Below, piece by piece: positions 1-35,400 of a stretch of DNA of 64,000 nucleotides. How positions within the stretch are numbered: position 1 is the stretch's first letter; each line of letters begins with the position of its first letter. The DNA comes from Telmatactis stephensoni. Taxonomy: Eukaryota > Cnidaria > Anthozoa > Actiniaria > Isophelliidae. A program made the position numbers and the translations under genes. A model generated the notes under the pieces. It did no database searches. It saw only the letters and a program-made list of their open reading frames with translations, and was not told where the DNA came from. The DNA lies in the NCBI GenBank assembly GCA_029948255.1, contig JALIZF010001775.1:186001-250000 (forward strand), given 5' to 3'.

Positions 1-394
1 TGGATAATCGAAGTGGAGCTTTCCCCACAAAAAATATAGAAAGCGTCTGGAATCCAGGGACAGAATAGCATTCGACAATTCAAGCAGATCGAGAGCACGT
101 TCGAGTGGTTTTAGAGCTTGTCAACTACACACTACTATTCTTAGCTACGGTGTGACCCAAAGGTTACAGGATGGAGCACTAGCTCATTTCACAACTTAAC
201 GAACCCTAACACACACCAGGTTTTGCCCTGGGTCAGACAATTTCACGATTGTTTTGAACATACTTCCTGTTTAGAGCAATTGTCAATTGAGCCCTAGGGA
301 TGCGGGATACAGGATCCTTGGGGACGTGCAGAGATCTGGAGATCCCATATTTCCGGAGTGAAATTAAAAGAAGCGAATACAACTATATAAATAT
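1..394. other. Window start, no gene recognised
   Basis: Unique-looking sequence with no exon, RNA gene or repeat that I can recognise. Similarity to the copy-A flank begins near 395. Confidence 0.5.
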
Positions 395-633
395 CTGTCG
401 CTGGCTTGATTTGGGTGACAAACCAGTGAAAGTGATTTGAATTGAAAAGATTTTCAATTTTGAGAGAGAGTACCCTGCATAGTAAGCGTTTGTTTTAAGG
501 AAAAGGGGTTTAAAGGGGATTGGGTTTCCTGTGTTGTAAAAAAGAAAGGTTTCCCTCCCCCTCCCCCTCCCCCCAAGTTCCCCGTCTTTGGTTACACAGG
601 AAACCCAACTCTCCCAAACGCTTGATACGCAGG

Positions 634-636
<3 letters not shown>

Positions 637-691
<55 letters not shown>
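637..691. repeat. (GA)n microsatellite
   Basis: About 27 GA units downstream of copy B, within a stretch inserted relative to copy A. Confidence 0.95.
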
Positions 692-694
<3 letters not shown>

Positions 695-803
695 AGATAA
701 TAGAGGAACTTAGAAGAGAAAAAACAGCAGGGAAGGACGAAATATTTTTCACATCTGAAACCAACATTCAGCACGAACGAGTCTCAAAATGAAATGTGCG
801 ATG

Positions 804-809
804 TTTATT
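804..809 (-). terminator. Poly(A) signal AATAAA of copy B
   Basis: AATAAA on the minus strand lies about 82 nt past the copy-B stop (891-893), in the same relative place as in copy A. Confidence 0.65.
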
Positions 810-890
810 CACTTTGGATGACTAAGAGTTTGAGTTTGGGCGTGCATCACAAAAAATATTCTAGTGTCCTATCGATTTTCAATGTTCAGC

Positions 891-9648
<8,758 letters not shown>

Positions 9649-9762
9649 TGTTTTGTAGGATTTAAGCTGTAAAAGTGTAGCGACCTCAGCATAACTTGCT
9701 CCTGCAATCAAAAGAAAAAACATGCAGTCAAACGTGAAGGTCGTGAAGAAATATCATCATAT

Positions 9763-9812
9763 CTTTGTAGCGCCCTTGGCCTTCAGTTCACGTACTTCAT
9801 CTCCGGCTACCT
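9763..9812 (-). pseudogene. Remnant of a WHEP exon with a lost splice donor
   Basis: The end of the copy-B counterpart of EPRS exon 19 survives (GDEVRELKAKGATK), but the donor GT of copy A is AT here (9761-9762). Similarity to copy A stops just upstream, near 9810, next to a palindrome. This is the 5' breakpoint of the duplicated segment. Confidence 0.7.
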
Positions 9813-9816
9813 TTTA

Positions 9817-9858
9817 CATGATCTCAGTTCTGAGCTGGTTCTCAAAACTGAGATCATG
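9817..9858. repeat. Short palindrome at the duplication breakpoint
   Basis: CATGATCTCAGTT and its inverse AACTGAGATCATG flank a small loop. It starts within about 10 bp of where copy B loses similarity to copy A. Confidence 0.7.
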
Positions 9859-10559
9859 CCTATAAAAAAACTTGATGAAGAAGACCCAGATAGCTTCAAA
9901 GAGTGGACTCCCGATGAATGTAATGCTGAATATTTACCGGGGATATTTATTACTTTACTCTTAATATGACGTGCCGTTTGTTTCAAAATTTGGTAGCCGC
10001 ACATACTTTTCCACAGACCAATTTCCTTCGAAAGATTTCTATAAAATTTCCCTGAAATACAATATTCCACGTAGATATATTCCTACGTACCTTTTGAAAC
10101 CTTACAACCGTGATATAAAAAAAACAATACCTTAATACAAAAACTGAGTTTTGCCGTCGTATCAAGCTTTCGGTTGTCATTGGGACTCCAAAAATGACCT
10201 TATTTGGAGATCTTTTGTTAGCGGAGTACAATAGAATTAATCACCGTGACACATCAGCCGAGTATGCAAATGAGCTGTAGAGTTTTCCGAATGAGTAATC
10301 CGAATAAGTGACAATTACCTCCCGTGGGGGGAGGCGATAAAATTCATCCAAACATAGAGGACCCTGGAGAATATTTTTTGTACTGCTAAGGGAGCCCCTG
10401 TTCGTTGATAATTGACATGCACTGAGGCAACGTACTCTCAGTAAATATAACTCTTTGTTCATGAAATGAGTCCCGTGTAGGTTAAGGTAAATGAAGAAAA
10501 GAAATGAATTTTTATAACATTTCACGAGTGATATGTTTCTGTCTATTCAGAAATTCCAA
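9859..10559. other. Non-coding stretch, nothing recognised
   Basis: AT-rich sequence with only short chance ORFs. Confidence 0.5.
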
Positions 10560-11835
10560 ATAGTTCTTTACTAAAGTGAAACTTTTGTTAGATTTTTTTT
10601 AGCTGCGAAACTACAAAAACAACTTGACAAATCGTGTGTCCGAAAACTCTTCTTCTATAGTCTTTCACCAACTGTTGACTTCATATCTCTATGTAGACTT
10701 TTGATTGTAACATTTAACAACAGGTACGTTTCTGTTTGCTTCTAAAGAGATTCCAAACAGTTCCAATATAATCGATCGAGGTAAACATTTGATACGGGAT
10801 TTTTGACAAGCAAAACTATAAACAACTCAACTTGATAACCGTGTCAAAACTCTTCTTGGTAGATCAGTTTATCTCACCAACTGTTAACTTTATATCTACG
10901 GTTTATATTCTTGTGAAACCAAAACCAAAAAACAAACTAAAATACACAAAGAATATGCTTCTGATTTAAAAACATTTAAGTGAAACTTTTGCTGGATTTT
11001 TTGACAAGCGAAACTATAAACAACAACTTGATAACCTTCAAAACTCTTCTTGGCAGATTTCATCAACTGCATGTTGACTTCATATTTGTCGTTTAGATGT
11101 TTGAGGGAAAGAAAAATACTTTCTGTCATTCCACGAGGGTTATGTTTCTGTTTATTTCAGACAGTTATTGAAATGAAACTTTTGCTGGATTTTTTGACAA
11201 GCGAAGCTATGAATAACAACTTGACAACCGTGTCAAAACACTTCTTGGCAGATTTCCGATTTTCGTCAACTGTTGATTTCATATCTGTTGTTTGGATGTT
11301 TGAGAGAAAGAAAAATACTTTCTGCTATTCCACGAGGGATATGTTTCTGTTTATTTCAGACAGTTATTGAAATGAAACTTTTGCTGGATTTTTTGACAAG
11401 CGAAACTATAAACAACAACTTGACAACCGTGTCAAAACACTTCTTGGCAGATTTTCGTCAACTGTTGATTTCATATCTGTTGTTTGGATGTTTGAGAGAA
11501 AGAAAAATACTTTCTGCTATTCCACGAGGGATATGTTTCTGTTTATTTCAGACAGTTATTGAAATGAAACTTTTGCTGGATTTTTTGACAAGCGAAACTA
11601 TAAACAACAACTTGACAACCGTGTCAAAACTCTTCTTGGTTGATTTTCATCAACTGTTGAGTTTGGATGTTTGAGAGAAAGAAAAGTACTTTCTGCTATT
11701 CCACGAGGGATATGTTTCTGTTTATTTCTGACAGTTAATGAAATGAAACTTTTGCTGGATTTTTTGACAAGCGAAACTATCAACAAGAACTTGACAACCG
11801 TGTCAAAACTCTTCAGTTCAGTTGGTAGACACTTT
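10560..11835. repeat. About 192-bp satellite, roughly six to seven tandem units
   Basis: Units share GAAACTTTTGCTGGA, TTTTTTGACAAGCGAAAC, CTTGACAACCGTGTCAAAAC and TTCCACGAGGG. Spacings of the GAAACTTTTGCTGG landmark are about 193, 199, 192 and 179 bp, and the first units are more diverged. The 192-bp spacing equals 64 codons, so one frame stays open across two units (11273-11674, plus strand). I take this as repeat-derived. Confidence 0.9.
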
Positions 11836-12289
11836 ACTTGTGGCGCTTGAATGTTTCGAATACAACAGACTAAAAAGACTTTGAAAAATTCTTGTGTAAG
11901 ATGTTTATTAGGAGATTCAACCAAAAAGTTTCTAAAGTAAACTGGTGTTTGTTAATATTGTAGTCTTAAAATTATAAACAACTGGCTAAAATTATAAACA
12001 GATCTTTCTTAACTTCGGATTAGTAATATTTTGGTTTCATGCGAAGAATCAAAAACCACTGCGTCCGGTATGGTAAGTCAATTTTTTGTCTCCATTGAGA
12101 AGGACAAAATCGTCCTTCGCCCACCAGGGTTATGAACTTTTTGTCTTTTTGCGAGTGCTTAACGAGCGTTAATGACGTCTATCGAAAGGCCCCCGAAGCC
12201 ATGTACCGAACATGAAACTTGTGAAGCGTGAATGGCTCTATTGTTTTCGCCAATGACAACCGAACAATAGGCAAAAGCTTGATACGGTG

Positions 12290-12490
12290 ATATACGAACC
12301 TTTCTGCCGTGTATATAAACCTTTTTGTCTTGATATATGAAATTTTCTGCCGTGAGAAATCAACTGTTCTGCCGTGATATATCAACTGTTCCGCCATGAT
12401 ATATGAACGTTTCTGCCGTGATATACCAACTTTTCTGCCCTGATATATATGAACCTTTCTGCCGTGATATATGAGCTTTTCTGCCGTGAT
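12290..12490. repeat. About 23-bp minisatellite with TCTGCCGTGATATAT core
   Basis: About eight degenerate units of TTTCTGCCGTGATATATGAAC. No function seen. Confidence 0.85.
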
Positions 12491-12614
12491 ATGTGTATGG
12501 GGCGCCAAGTGTTCTTTTATTATTTAGCAAAATTATTTATAAATAACCAGAAAAATGCCCTTATTTTGAAAAAAACCGTTTGACAAACTTCAATTTTCCA
12601 CAAAAAGCCATAAA

Positions 12615-13431
12615 CCCGACGTAGTCAATCGAACAAATCCGAACAAAAAATCAATCGAACTCAATCGAACACCAATCGTTCGATTGGTTGCCGATTGGTT
12701 CGGCACTCGAACACAATCGAACGAGAACTTTGCTGTGAGTACGATTTCCGAACAAAATCGAACTTCAACCAATCGAACTGATTGGATTGTTCGGTAAATA
12801 TATACGGTCGCTAATAACGTAAATAAGGCACCAAAGAGCGTAAGTGAACAGTCAACAGTGCTTTCATCATTTTTATTAGCAGTCTATGAACTCGATTCAT
12901 TTATATTTTGGCAATATTTAAATTCCAAAATGAACAGTAATTATAACGACATTACTGCGATTTTCAAATTATGCGAACTCGGATATCTAAACACCCCTAA
13001 ATAGAACTCACCTAGATATACCTGATGCTATTGGCCTGAGAATTGGTACAACTCCCGTTGCAAGTGCCCAAGTGTACCTCTGTCATCAGCCACTTTTAAT
13101 GCCCGTTCATTTTCTCCTACTTTTTCAGTACTCTAAACTTCTCTCCATTTTCTACGTGGAAGAGGCACTCGTTGTACCCCTTAGCCACGCATTTAAGAAC
13201 GCCATTTCTTTTTCGCAGTCTTGAGCCTTACGTCAGAGGGTATTTCCCTAAAACATTGTTCGATTTGGTTCGATTGCCTTATAGTTCGATTTCCAAGCGT
13301 TCGATTTTGTTCGATTGCTAAAGCTTTGCTGTGAGTACGATTGTGTCCGATTGCCGAACCAATCGAAAATCAATCGAACGATTGATGTTCGATTGAGTTC
13401 GATTGCCGAATGTTCGATTGACTACGTCGGG
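12615..13431. mobile_element. 817-bp terminal-inverted-repeat element with 6-bp target duplication
   Basis: Ends CCCGACGTAGTCAATCGAAC and its inverse, flanked by CATAAA at 12609-12614 and 13432-13437. Both subterminal regions are packed with TTCGATTG and CAATCGAA motifs in both orientations. No transposase ORF, so it is non-autonomous. The 6-bp duplication fits few known superfamilies. Confidence 0.8.
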
Positions 13432-13740
13432 CATAAATTAGTCTTTCCTTTCCTTAGTTTCTAAATCAAGTTAAGTATTTGGAGTTTTCTTGCATTATTT
13501 GAAATAATACAAAGGAAAAACACCGAAACGAACAAAAACTATACCAAAGAAAGAAAAGAGTAAGTGTACATAATGATTTTCTACTTACCAAGTGCTTAAA
13601 CTGTGGTTGTCTTGTGTCACCGTGTGTGTACATGGAATGCTGTACATGAAATCGACATTACAAAATGATATCCTTAGCTGGACGGCCTTGACCTCTGATG
13701 TCATAAATATCATATCATTTTAAACATGGACTTCAATTAA

Positions 13741-14101
13741 CAAATAGAACAGCTTTTTCCGTGCTCCGTTCAGTAATACAGCACGCAGGAAGTGACGAAA
13801 GCACGAAAGAAGTGTAAGGAGAGCCGTAGGCGAGTGCTCTCCACACTTCTTGAGTGCTTTCGGCACTTCCTAAGTGCTGTATTACTGAACCGACGGAGCA
13901 CGGAAAAAGCTGTTCTATTTGTTTTATTATATGTTTTGAAGTAAATATTCAAGGGAAAAAGTTCGATTTTCTCCGTACGAAAATTCAAAAGGTGCGCGCG
14001 CGGTCGACTCGCACTGCTGACATCAGAGCTGTGCTCCGTTCTCTGATAAGCACAGCTTTTAGCCAATCAGAGCGCGCGTACGTATCGACAAGGGTATATA
14101 A
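13741..14101. mobile_element. Non-autonomous hairpin element, family 1 copy 2
   Basis: Second full-length copy of the 8766-9113 element, in the same orientation and nearly identical, including hairpin and tail. Two copies 5 kb apart indicate a dispersed MITE-like family. Confidence 0.75.
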
Positions 14102-14750
14102 TAAAAAAATCTGGAGAATCTGAGAACGAAGCCGGCTAGATCCTTAAGAAAACTATACCTTGGAGGACAGAAGCAGTTAATACCATGTTGAAAGGACTAG
14201 ATCAGGAAATTGTAAAAAGGGCTTTGAAATTAAAAGAAAAGAACAGAGGAACCATCTTCGCGCCCAATTAATTCCTAGCTGTCAATTATCCATCCTGGGC
14301 AGTGAAAGCTTAATTAGGCTCTAAGAAGATAGTAGAAGGCTCGAGAGACCAAAATTTTTTATTGTCTTGGCGGGCCTTCAGTGTGTGTCGGTCAAAGTAA
14401 ACAGTCCAAGAATAGAATGGAAAAGAGTTCAGTAATAAACTGAGCGCGCGTTCTGATTGGCCAAAAACCGTGCTTGATGAGAGTATCAAACACGCTCACA
14501 TCACCTTTTCGAAATTTTTCGTAAATTTATAAAAGCAGTAAAAAACTGTTTTTCCGTGTTCGATAGCCTGTTCAAAACACTTGTGATGTTGGGAGAACTC
14601 TATTGTTTGAGAGCCTTGCGCGCGCGATGGCGAAGTTACTAAGAATAACCTTAGGCGCCACGAACAATGCACATACATCGATCAATACTGAGTTTCACTC
14701 TCTTAGTATTATGGTCTCTTGATAATAGACTAAACCAGTTGTAAATTCAA

Positions 14751-14952
14751 TTTACACGGTGCAACTTTTACTCACAACTGTTGCATGCAATTTGTTTACG
14801 ACATTCATACATGAATTGCGTCGTGTAAATCAAGCCTGCAACTCGTCCGCAACTATTAAATGCAAAGTTGCGCGCGTGTAAATAGCCGCTAAAATGTCGT
14901 AAGCAAGTTGCATGCAACAGTTGTAGGCAAAAGTTGCACCGTGTAAATCGGC
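14751..14952. mobile_element. Short TIR element (TTTACACGGTGCAAC)
   Basis: TTTACACGGTGCAACTTTT at the left pairs with AAAAGTTGCACCGTGTAAA at the right, and inner arms (CAACTGTTGCATGCAA) also pair. MITE-like, no ORF. Confidence 0.65.
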
Positions 14953-15242
14953 CTTTACACATCAATTCTCCGTTCACGTTTACCAGTTCTCCCATGTACG
15001 CTTAAACCCAATCCGTAAGACTTGGAGGCAGTAAAAGCAAGGGAAGACGTCCACAGACGAAACACTTTAGGGATCCTAATTTTAGGACTTTATGAGTTAC
15101 TTAGAATTGTCTTCATTACTCTTTCAAAATACTTCTCCATTTCCGATTGGCTCAAGTGCCCGGATAATTCAAATCCACACTTATATCAACTTCGAATCAC
15201 CCGCATCAGTTTTAGCCCGTTCCGCGGAGCAAAACAGAGTCC

Positions 15243-15385
15243 AGGACCCGGTTGTACAAAGGTTGGATAGTTATCCACCGGATAAGAGTTATCCACTGTA
15301 TAGATTTTGTATAGATTTTATCCGCTGGATAAGGATTTATCCGCTGGATAGCGCTATTCACCCTTCGTACAACCGGCCCCAGAAA
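15243..15385. mobile_element. Short TIR element (CCGGTTGTAC ends)
   Basis: CCGGTTGTACAAAGG at the left and the imperfect inverse CCTTCGTACAACCGG at the right, with repeated TTATCCGCTGGATA inside. MITE-like. Confidence 0.6.
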
Positions 15386-15473
15386 GACTATTTGCATGGA
15401 AGTTCTTTTGGACTCAACCTGAGAAAAGCGATGTTTTGCGGGCTAAAACGAGTTCTGCGTCTGAACTAATCAA

Positions 15474-15807
15474 ACTGACTGACTGACTGACTGACTGACT
15501 GACTGACTGACTGACTGACTGACTGACTGACTGACTGACTGACTGACTGACTGACTGACTGACTGACTGACTGACTGACTGACTGACTGACTGACTGACT
15601 GACTGACTGACTGACTGACTGACTGACTGACTGACTGACTGACTGACTGACTGACTGACTGACTGACTGACTGACTGACTGACTGACTGACTGACTGACT
15701 GACTGACTGACTGACTGACTGACTGACTGACTGACTGACTGACTGACTGACTGACTGACTGACTGACTGACTGACTGACTGACTGACTGACTGACTGACT
15801 GACTGAC
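15474..15807. repeat. (GACT)n microsatellite, about 330 bp, perfect
   Basis: More than 80 uninterrupted GACT units just outside the 3' limit of the EPRS copy-A segment. The Ser-Val-Ser-Gln ORF here is an artefact of the repeat. Confidence 0.97.
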
Positions 15808-16006
15808 TTCTATCGCTGGCCGAACGTAACGTCATTCATGGTGACAAACAAGTGAAAATGACTTCAATCGAGAAAATTTTCAATTTTGAGAGAGAGAATT
15901 CTAAAGAGAAACTTAGCAGAGAGAAAACAGCAGGGAAGGACGAAATCTTTTGCACATCTGAAACCAACACTCAGCACGAACGAGTCTCAAAATGAAATGT
16001 GCGATG

Positions 16007-16012
16007 TTTATT
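16007..16012 (-). terminator. Poly(A) signal AATAAA of EPRS copy A
   Basis: AATAAA on the minus strand lies about 83 nt downstream of the stop at 16095-16097. The same hexamer at the same distance occurs in copy B (804-809). Confidence 0.75.
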
Positions 16013-16094
16013 CACTTTGGATGACTAAGAGTTTGAGTTTGGGCGTGCATCACAAAAAATATTCTAGTGTCCTATCCGATTTTCAGTGTTCAGC

Positions 16095-31873
<15,779 letters not shown>

Positions 31874-31978
31874 CTTGGAAGATAAAGTTGTAGTGCACAG
31901 GATCCTTGCCTGAATGATGGAAGTGAACGAGAAATTGTGCGATCTGACCGGTATTATCACCAGTGACCTCCACGTCCA

Positions 31979-31981
31979 CAT
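31979..31981 (-). promoter_or_regulatory. Possible upstream in-frame EPRS start codon
   Basis: An ATG lies 36 codons upstream of, and in frame with, the chosen EPRS start. The extension has Arg, Ser, Thr and hydrophobic residues and no Asp or Glu before the canonical Met, which resembles a mitochondrial presequence. Whether the transcript reaches this far is unknown. Confidence 0.35.
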
Positions 31982-32162
31982 GAAATGATGAAACAGAGAG
32001 TGGCTTTGAGAAATTTAGTCGGCGATGAATAACCTCTGACCGATTACGAGCCCACACTCTCTAATGATTAGACTTTCCCCTCCCCTGCAAAATCTATTAG
32101 TAGTCTAAAACTTCTTACCCCTCCCTGCTAAAGTAAGTTCACAATGATTTGTGGGTAATTTT

Positions 32163-32175
32163 GTTTCCCAGCAAC
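32163..32175 (+). promoter_or_regulatory. RFX X-box-like motif
   Basis: GTTTCC-C-AGCAAC is an inverted pair of RFX half-sites with a 1-bp spacer. The right half is a perfect RGYAAC and the left has one mismatch. RFX factors drive cilium genes, and this site lies about 320 bp upstream of the start of CFAP61. Confidence 0.55.
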
Positions 32176-32177
32176 CA

Positions 32178-32188
32178 AGATGGCGCCG
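32178..32188 (+). promoter_or_regulatory. YY1-like site AAGATGGCGCC
   Basis: AAGATGGCGCC directly follows the X-box-like site. AAGATGGCGGC-type sites are common near start sites of TATA-less divergent promoters. Confidence 0.5.
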
Positions 32189-32490
32189 AAAGCAAAATAG
32201 AGAAATATTTTGCTAGAAGAAAACCTTGGAATATTTTCTTAAAACTCAATAATATTGAACTAGTAAAACAAGGTAAGTGTTTTAGTTTTATTATATTCCT
32301 CAGGGCTTCATTTTATTCCAAATCGAGAGGCTCTTGGTGATTTTAATGTACCTATTTTACACTGGGGAACTCGCTTCATAGTTGTACATTTTGTTGTCTC
32401 TGTCCAGATATTTGTGGAATACGCAATTTGATTATTTTACCTTGGCGAGAAGTTATATATTGGTGTATATTCTTATAGAATTATAAAGCA

Positions 32491-35400
32491 ATGACGACTC
32501 CAGAGGTTATTCAAGCCAGAAGAACTGAGTCTCTTGATGCACCTGAAATCATCAAACTCGTTAGTGGGTCAACAGAGAAGATTTTTGGTCGAATTAATGT
32601 TGTCAATGTTATGTATGTATATTGTTCATTGATGTCTTTATCTGATACCCTCATTGCCATCTCCATATAGCTTATATCCTCCAATCTACTTTAGTAGAAT
32701 GAAGTATAACAGTGTCAATAGGGAATTTTACAGTCACTGTAACCTCAGTTATGGGGATGAGATGTGCATTTTTACACAAAGTGCAAAAGTATGATGAAGG
32801 ATGGTGAGACAAAATTATGTGAATACATTAACACTGGTCAAAGTTTTGAGCTTTGTGCTGTAATAGACAGATTTAGCAAATGTGACAGGATGCAAGAACG
32901 GGACACAAGATGATGAAAATATCACATTCATTCATTATGTGACCACTGTGATGACATCATAATGACATGTTCATAAAGCTATTTCACTGTTTTTGCATCC
33001 TAGTCTTGACATCAGTGATGTTAATAGTCATCTCAAACATATTTGTCAGAGTGAGTGGCTTCATCTTTAATATTTGGTCGTGTTTGCTAAATCTAGATTA
33101 GGTTACAGAAGGATTATTTATTAGTGACTAAAGGCCGGTACACACAAGGGAGATTGCATGCTACCACAACACGCTCCTGGAGCAAAGTTTCATCATGTGA
33201 CCAACAATTTCACACAAAAGATTTTGTTGTACAACAAAAGTTTTGCTCCCTCAGCTCATGCTCCCTGTTATTAAACTGGTTAAATATGAGGGAGCATGCT
33301 CCGGAGACATCATTACATGCAGCAAGGTCCTGTAACATGCTTCCTCGTATGTACTGGTTGTGCAAAATGACCTAGGAGCATTTTGCAGGAGCAAGCTCCC
33401 TCCTGTGTAGCAGTCTTAAATCTTTTACACAGCAACTATTCAATGACGTAACCTTTAATAGAATCCTGGAAGTGTGGTCAGGAAGCAGCCTAAAATATAT
33501 TTTGTGTTTATAGTGAAAAAGCAAACTTAGCAGTAACCTTGGTTAATGCCAATAACGAAGTGATAGCATTTGCTGCATTCTTTGACTATCCAAACATCCC
33601 AAGTGTTGATCAAGCAACCTGGGACACCTGGTTAAAAGAAAAGTATGACACTGCTAAGGCCACTGTAAGTAAAGTTGTGGAAATAAAAAATAGACAAGCA
33701 ACATGTAAGATAAGCCATTTAGGCAATATAAGCAACCCAACAATATCCACAATATAGGCTTTGCAAGGTTTTATGTGAACAAAAGAATCTGTTTCCCATG
33801 GGGTTCTTTATAGTGTAAAACGTTTTTATTGTTTCTGCAATCCAGTATCATTGGTTATTTTCACATGACTGCAAAGCCTCTATATAGATGATGGATAGGT
33901 GATAGTATGACAAGTATCAATTTTTCATTCATTCACCCATGTTCAAATTATTCTTTCCTTCATTCACCCATCCATCATCTATCCATCCATCCCTCCCTCC
34001 CTTCCCTGAACCTCCCTCCCTCCCTCCCTCCATCCCTCCCTCCATCCCTCCCTCCCCCTATCCATCCATCCACCCATCCACCCATTTATTCATTCATTGA
34101 TTTAATCATCCTTTTATTTAGCCAACACATCAGTCAGTTGATTTTATGTCTTTGAATTACCTGTCAAAACTGTCCTATCCATATTCAACTATACATGTAG
34201 ACTTAACTGTGACCTTATTTTTCTAGCCACTCAATAGTTTGTTCCTGAATTACTTTGTTGCCAAGCCAGACTTTGCATATGGATGTGCAGCAGAGATTAT
34301 AAAGACAGTCTTCAATGCCGTGCCATTTTTGCATTACATATTCCTGGTATCTCCTAGAGGAATAGATCATGGTTAGTTCAAAGCCTATTTTTTACAGTTT
34401 CTCATTGAAGATACAATCTAAAGTACTTTTTTGTTGTTGTCAAGGTGCTGCATTATTTGAGATTTTTAATTCACTGCAATGGAACCCAAACTTTTCTGGA
34501 ACATTAAATTTTGAGGTTCAAGTTTGCCATCGGCATGAGCACTGTCCTAAACTACATATTCGCCCTGCAAGGTATGGTTAAAAATTGCTCATTAAATACA
34601 CAATATTGATTTTATTTCATTATTTTTTCCTAGCATTCTAACTTATGATAACATAATTTTTGTTATTTTGTTTGTAGAGTTGAGGACCATGATGACTTGA
34701 TGCCAATATTTAACAGACAAAATGATGTATTGACTTCAATGTATGGAGATTATTTCTTAGCTGAGCTAATTGAAGCACAGGATACAGAGAACAAATGTTT
34801 GGTTGCTGATGTGAGTAATATTAATGCAAATATCATGAGATATAAACAACTTTAAGCCATTATGGTGGGGAGTGGCTCCTTTGGGGGACTATTTATCCCT
34901 TTTTATAGAGTAGAACCTTGTGGCACACCACAGAGTCCATGTTTCAAAGTCTCTATAGATGCCTATCCATTATAATTTTATGAATGAAATTTTGACAATA
35001 TTTACACTTTATTTCTATAGGTTGATGGCAAGGCAGTAGGATTTATGAGTGTCTGTTCTCAAGTTGACTGTGATATACTTAACAGATGCTTTGATCTGGG
35101 ACCCTTTAATGGTCTTAAAAAGGGAGCAGTCAATGGGAGCAATGATGAAAAGCAGGCTAAAGGTATCATCTATACATTTATAAAGAGAAAAATCTACACA
35201 TCTCAACTTGGTTTTATAGGGAGACTTGGCTGTAACGTATGAAGTCTTCTGAAAGGTTCCAAGAGTTTTAGAATGCTTTTCACCCCTTTTAACTAATGTC
35301 TCAGTTTGTATATCCAGTTGTACTCTTGGATTGGAGTAACAGTAGAGAGAGAGGGTGAAGGCAGAAATCCCTTGCCATTGCCTTACAATGTACATGTACA

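Larger units (their letters stand above)
32160..32272 (+). promoter_or_regulatory. Putative CFAP61 5' untranslated exon and shared promoter
   Basis: The stretch ends in a good donor (AACAAG|GTAAGTG after 32272). The next acceptor, TTCTTATAG at about 32477, lies just before the CFAP61 ATG. The 617 bp between the EPRS and CFAP61 start codons must contain both promoters. The transcription start is not determined. Confidence 0.55.

Noticed and set aside
15470..15835. Ser-Val-Ser-Gln repeat ORF
   Set aside because: Artefact of the (GACT)n microsatellite.
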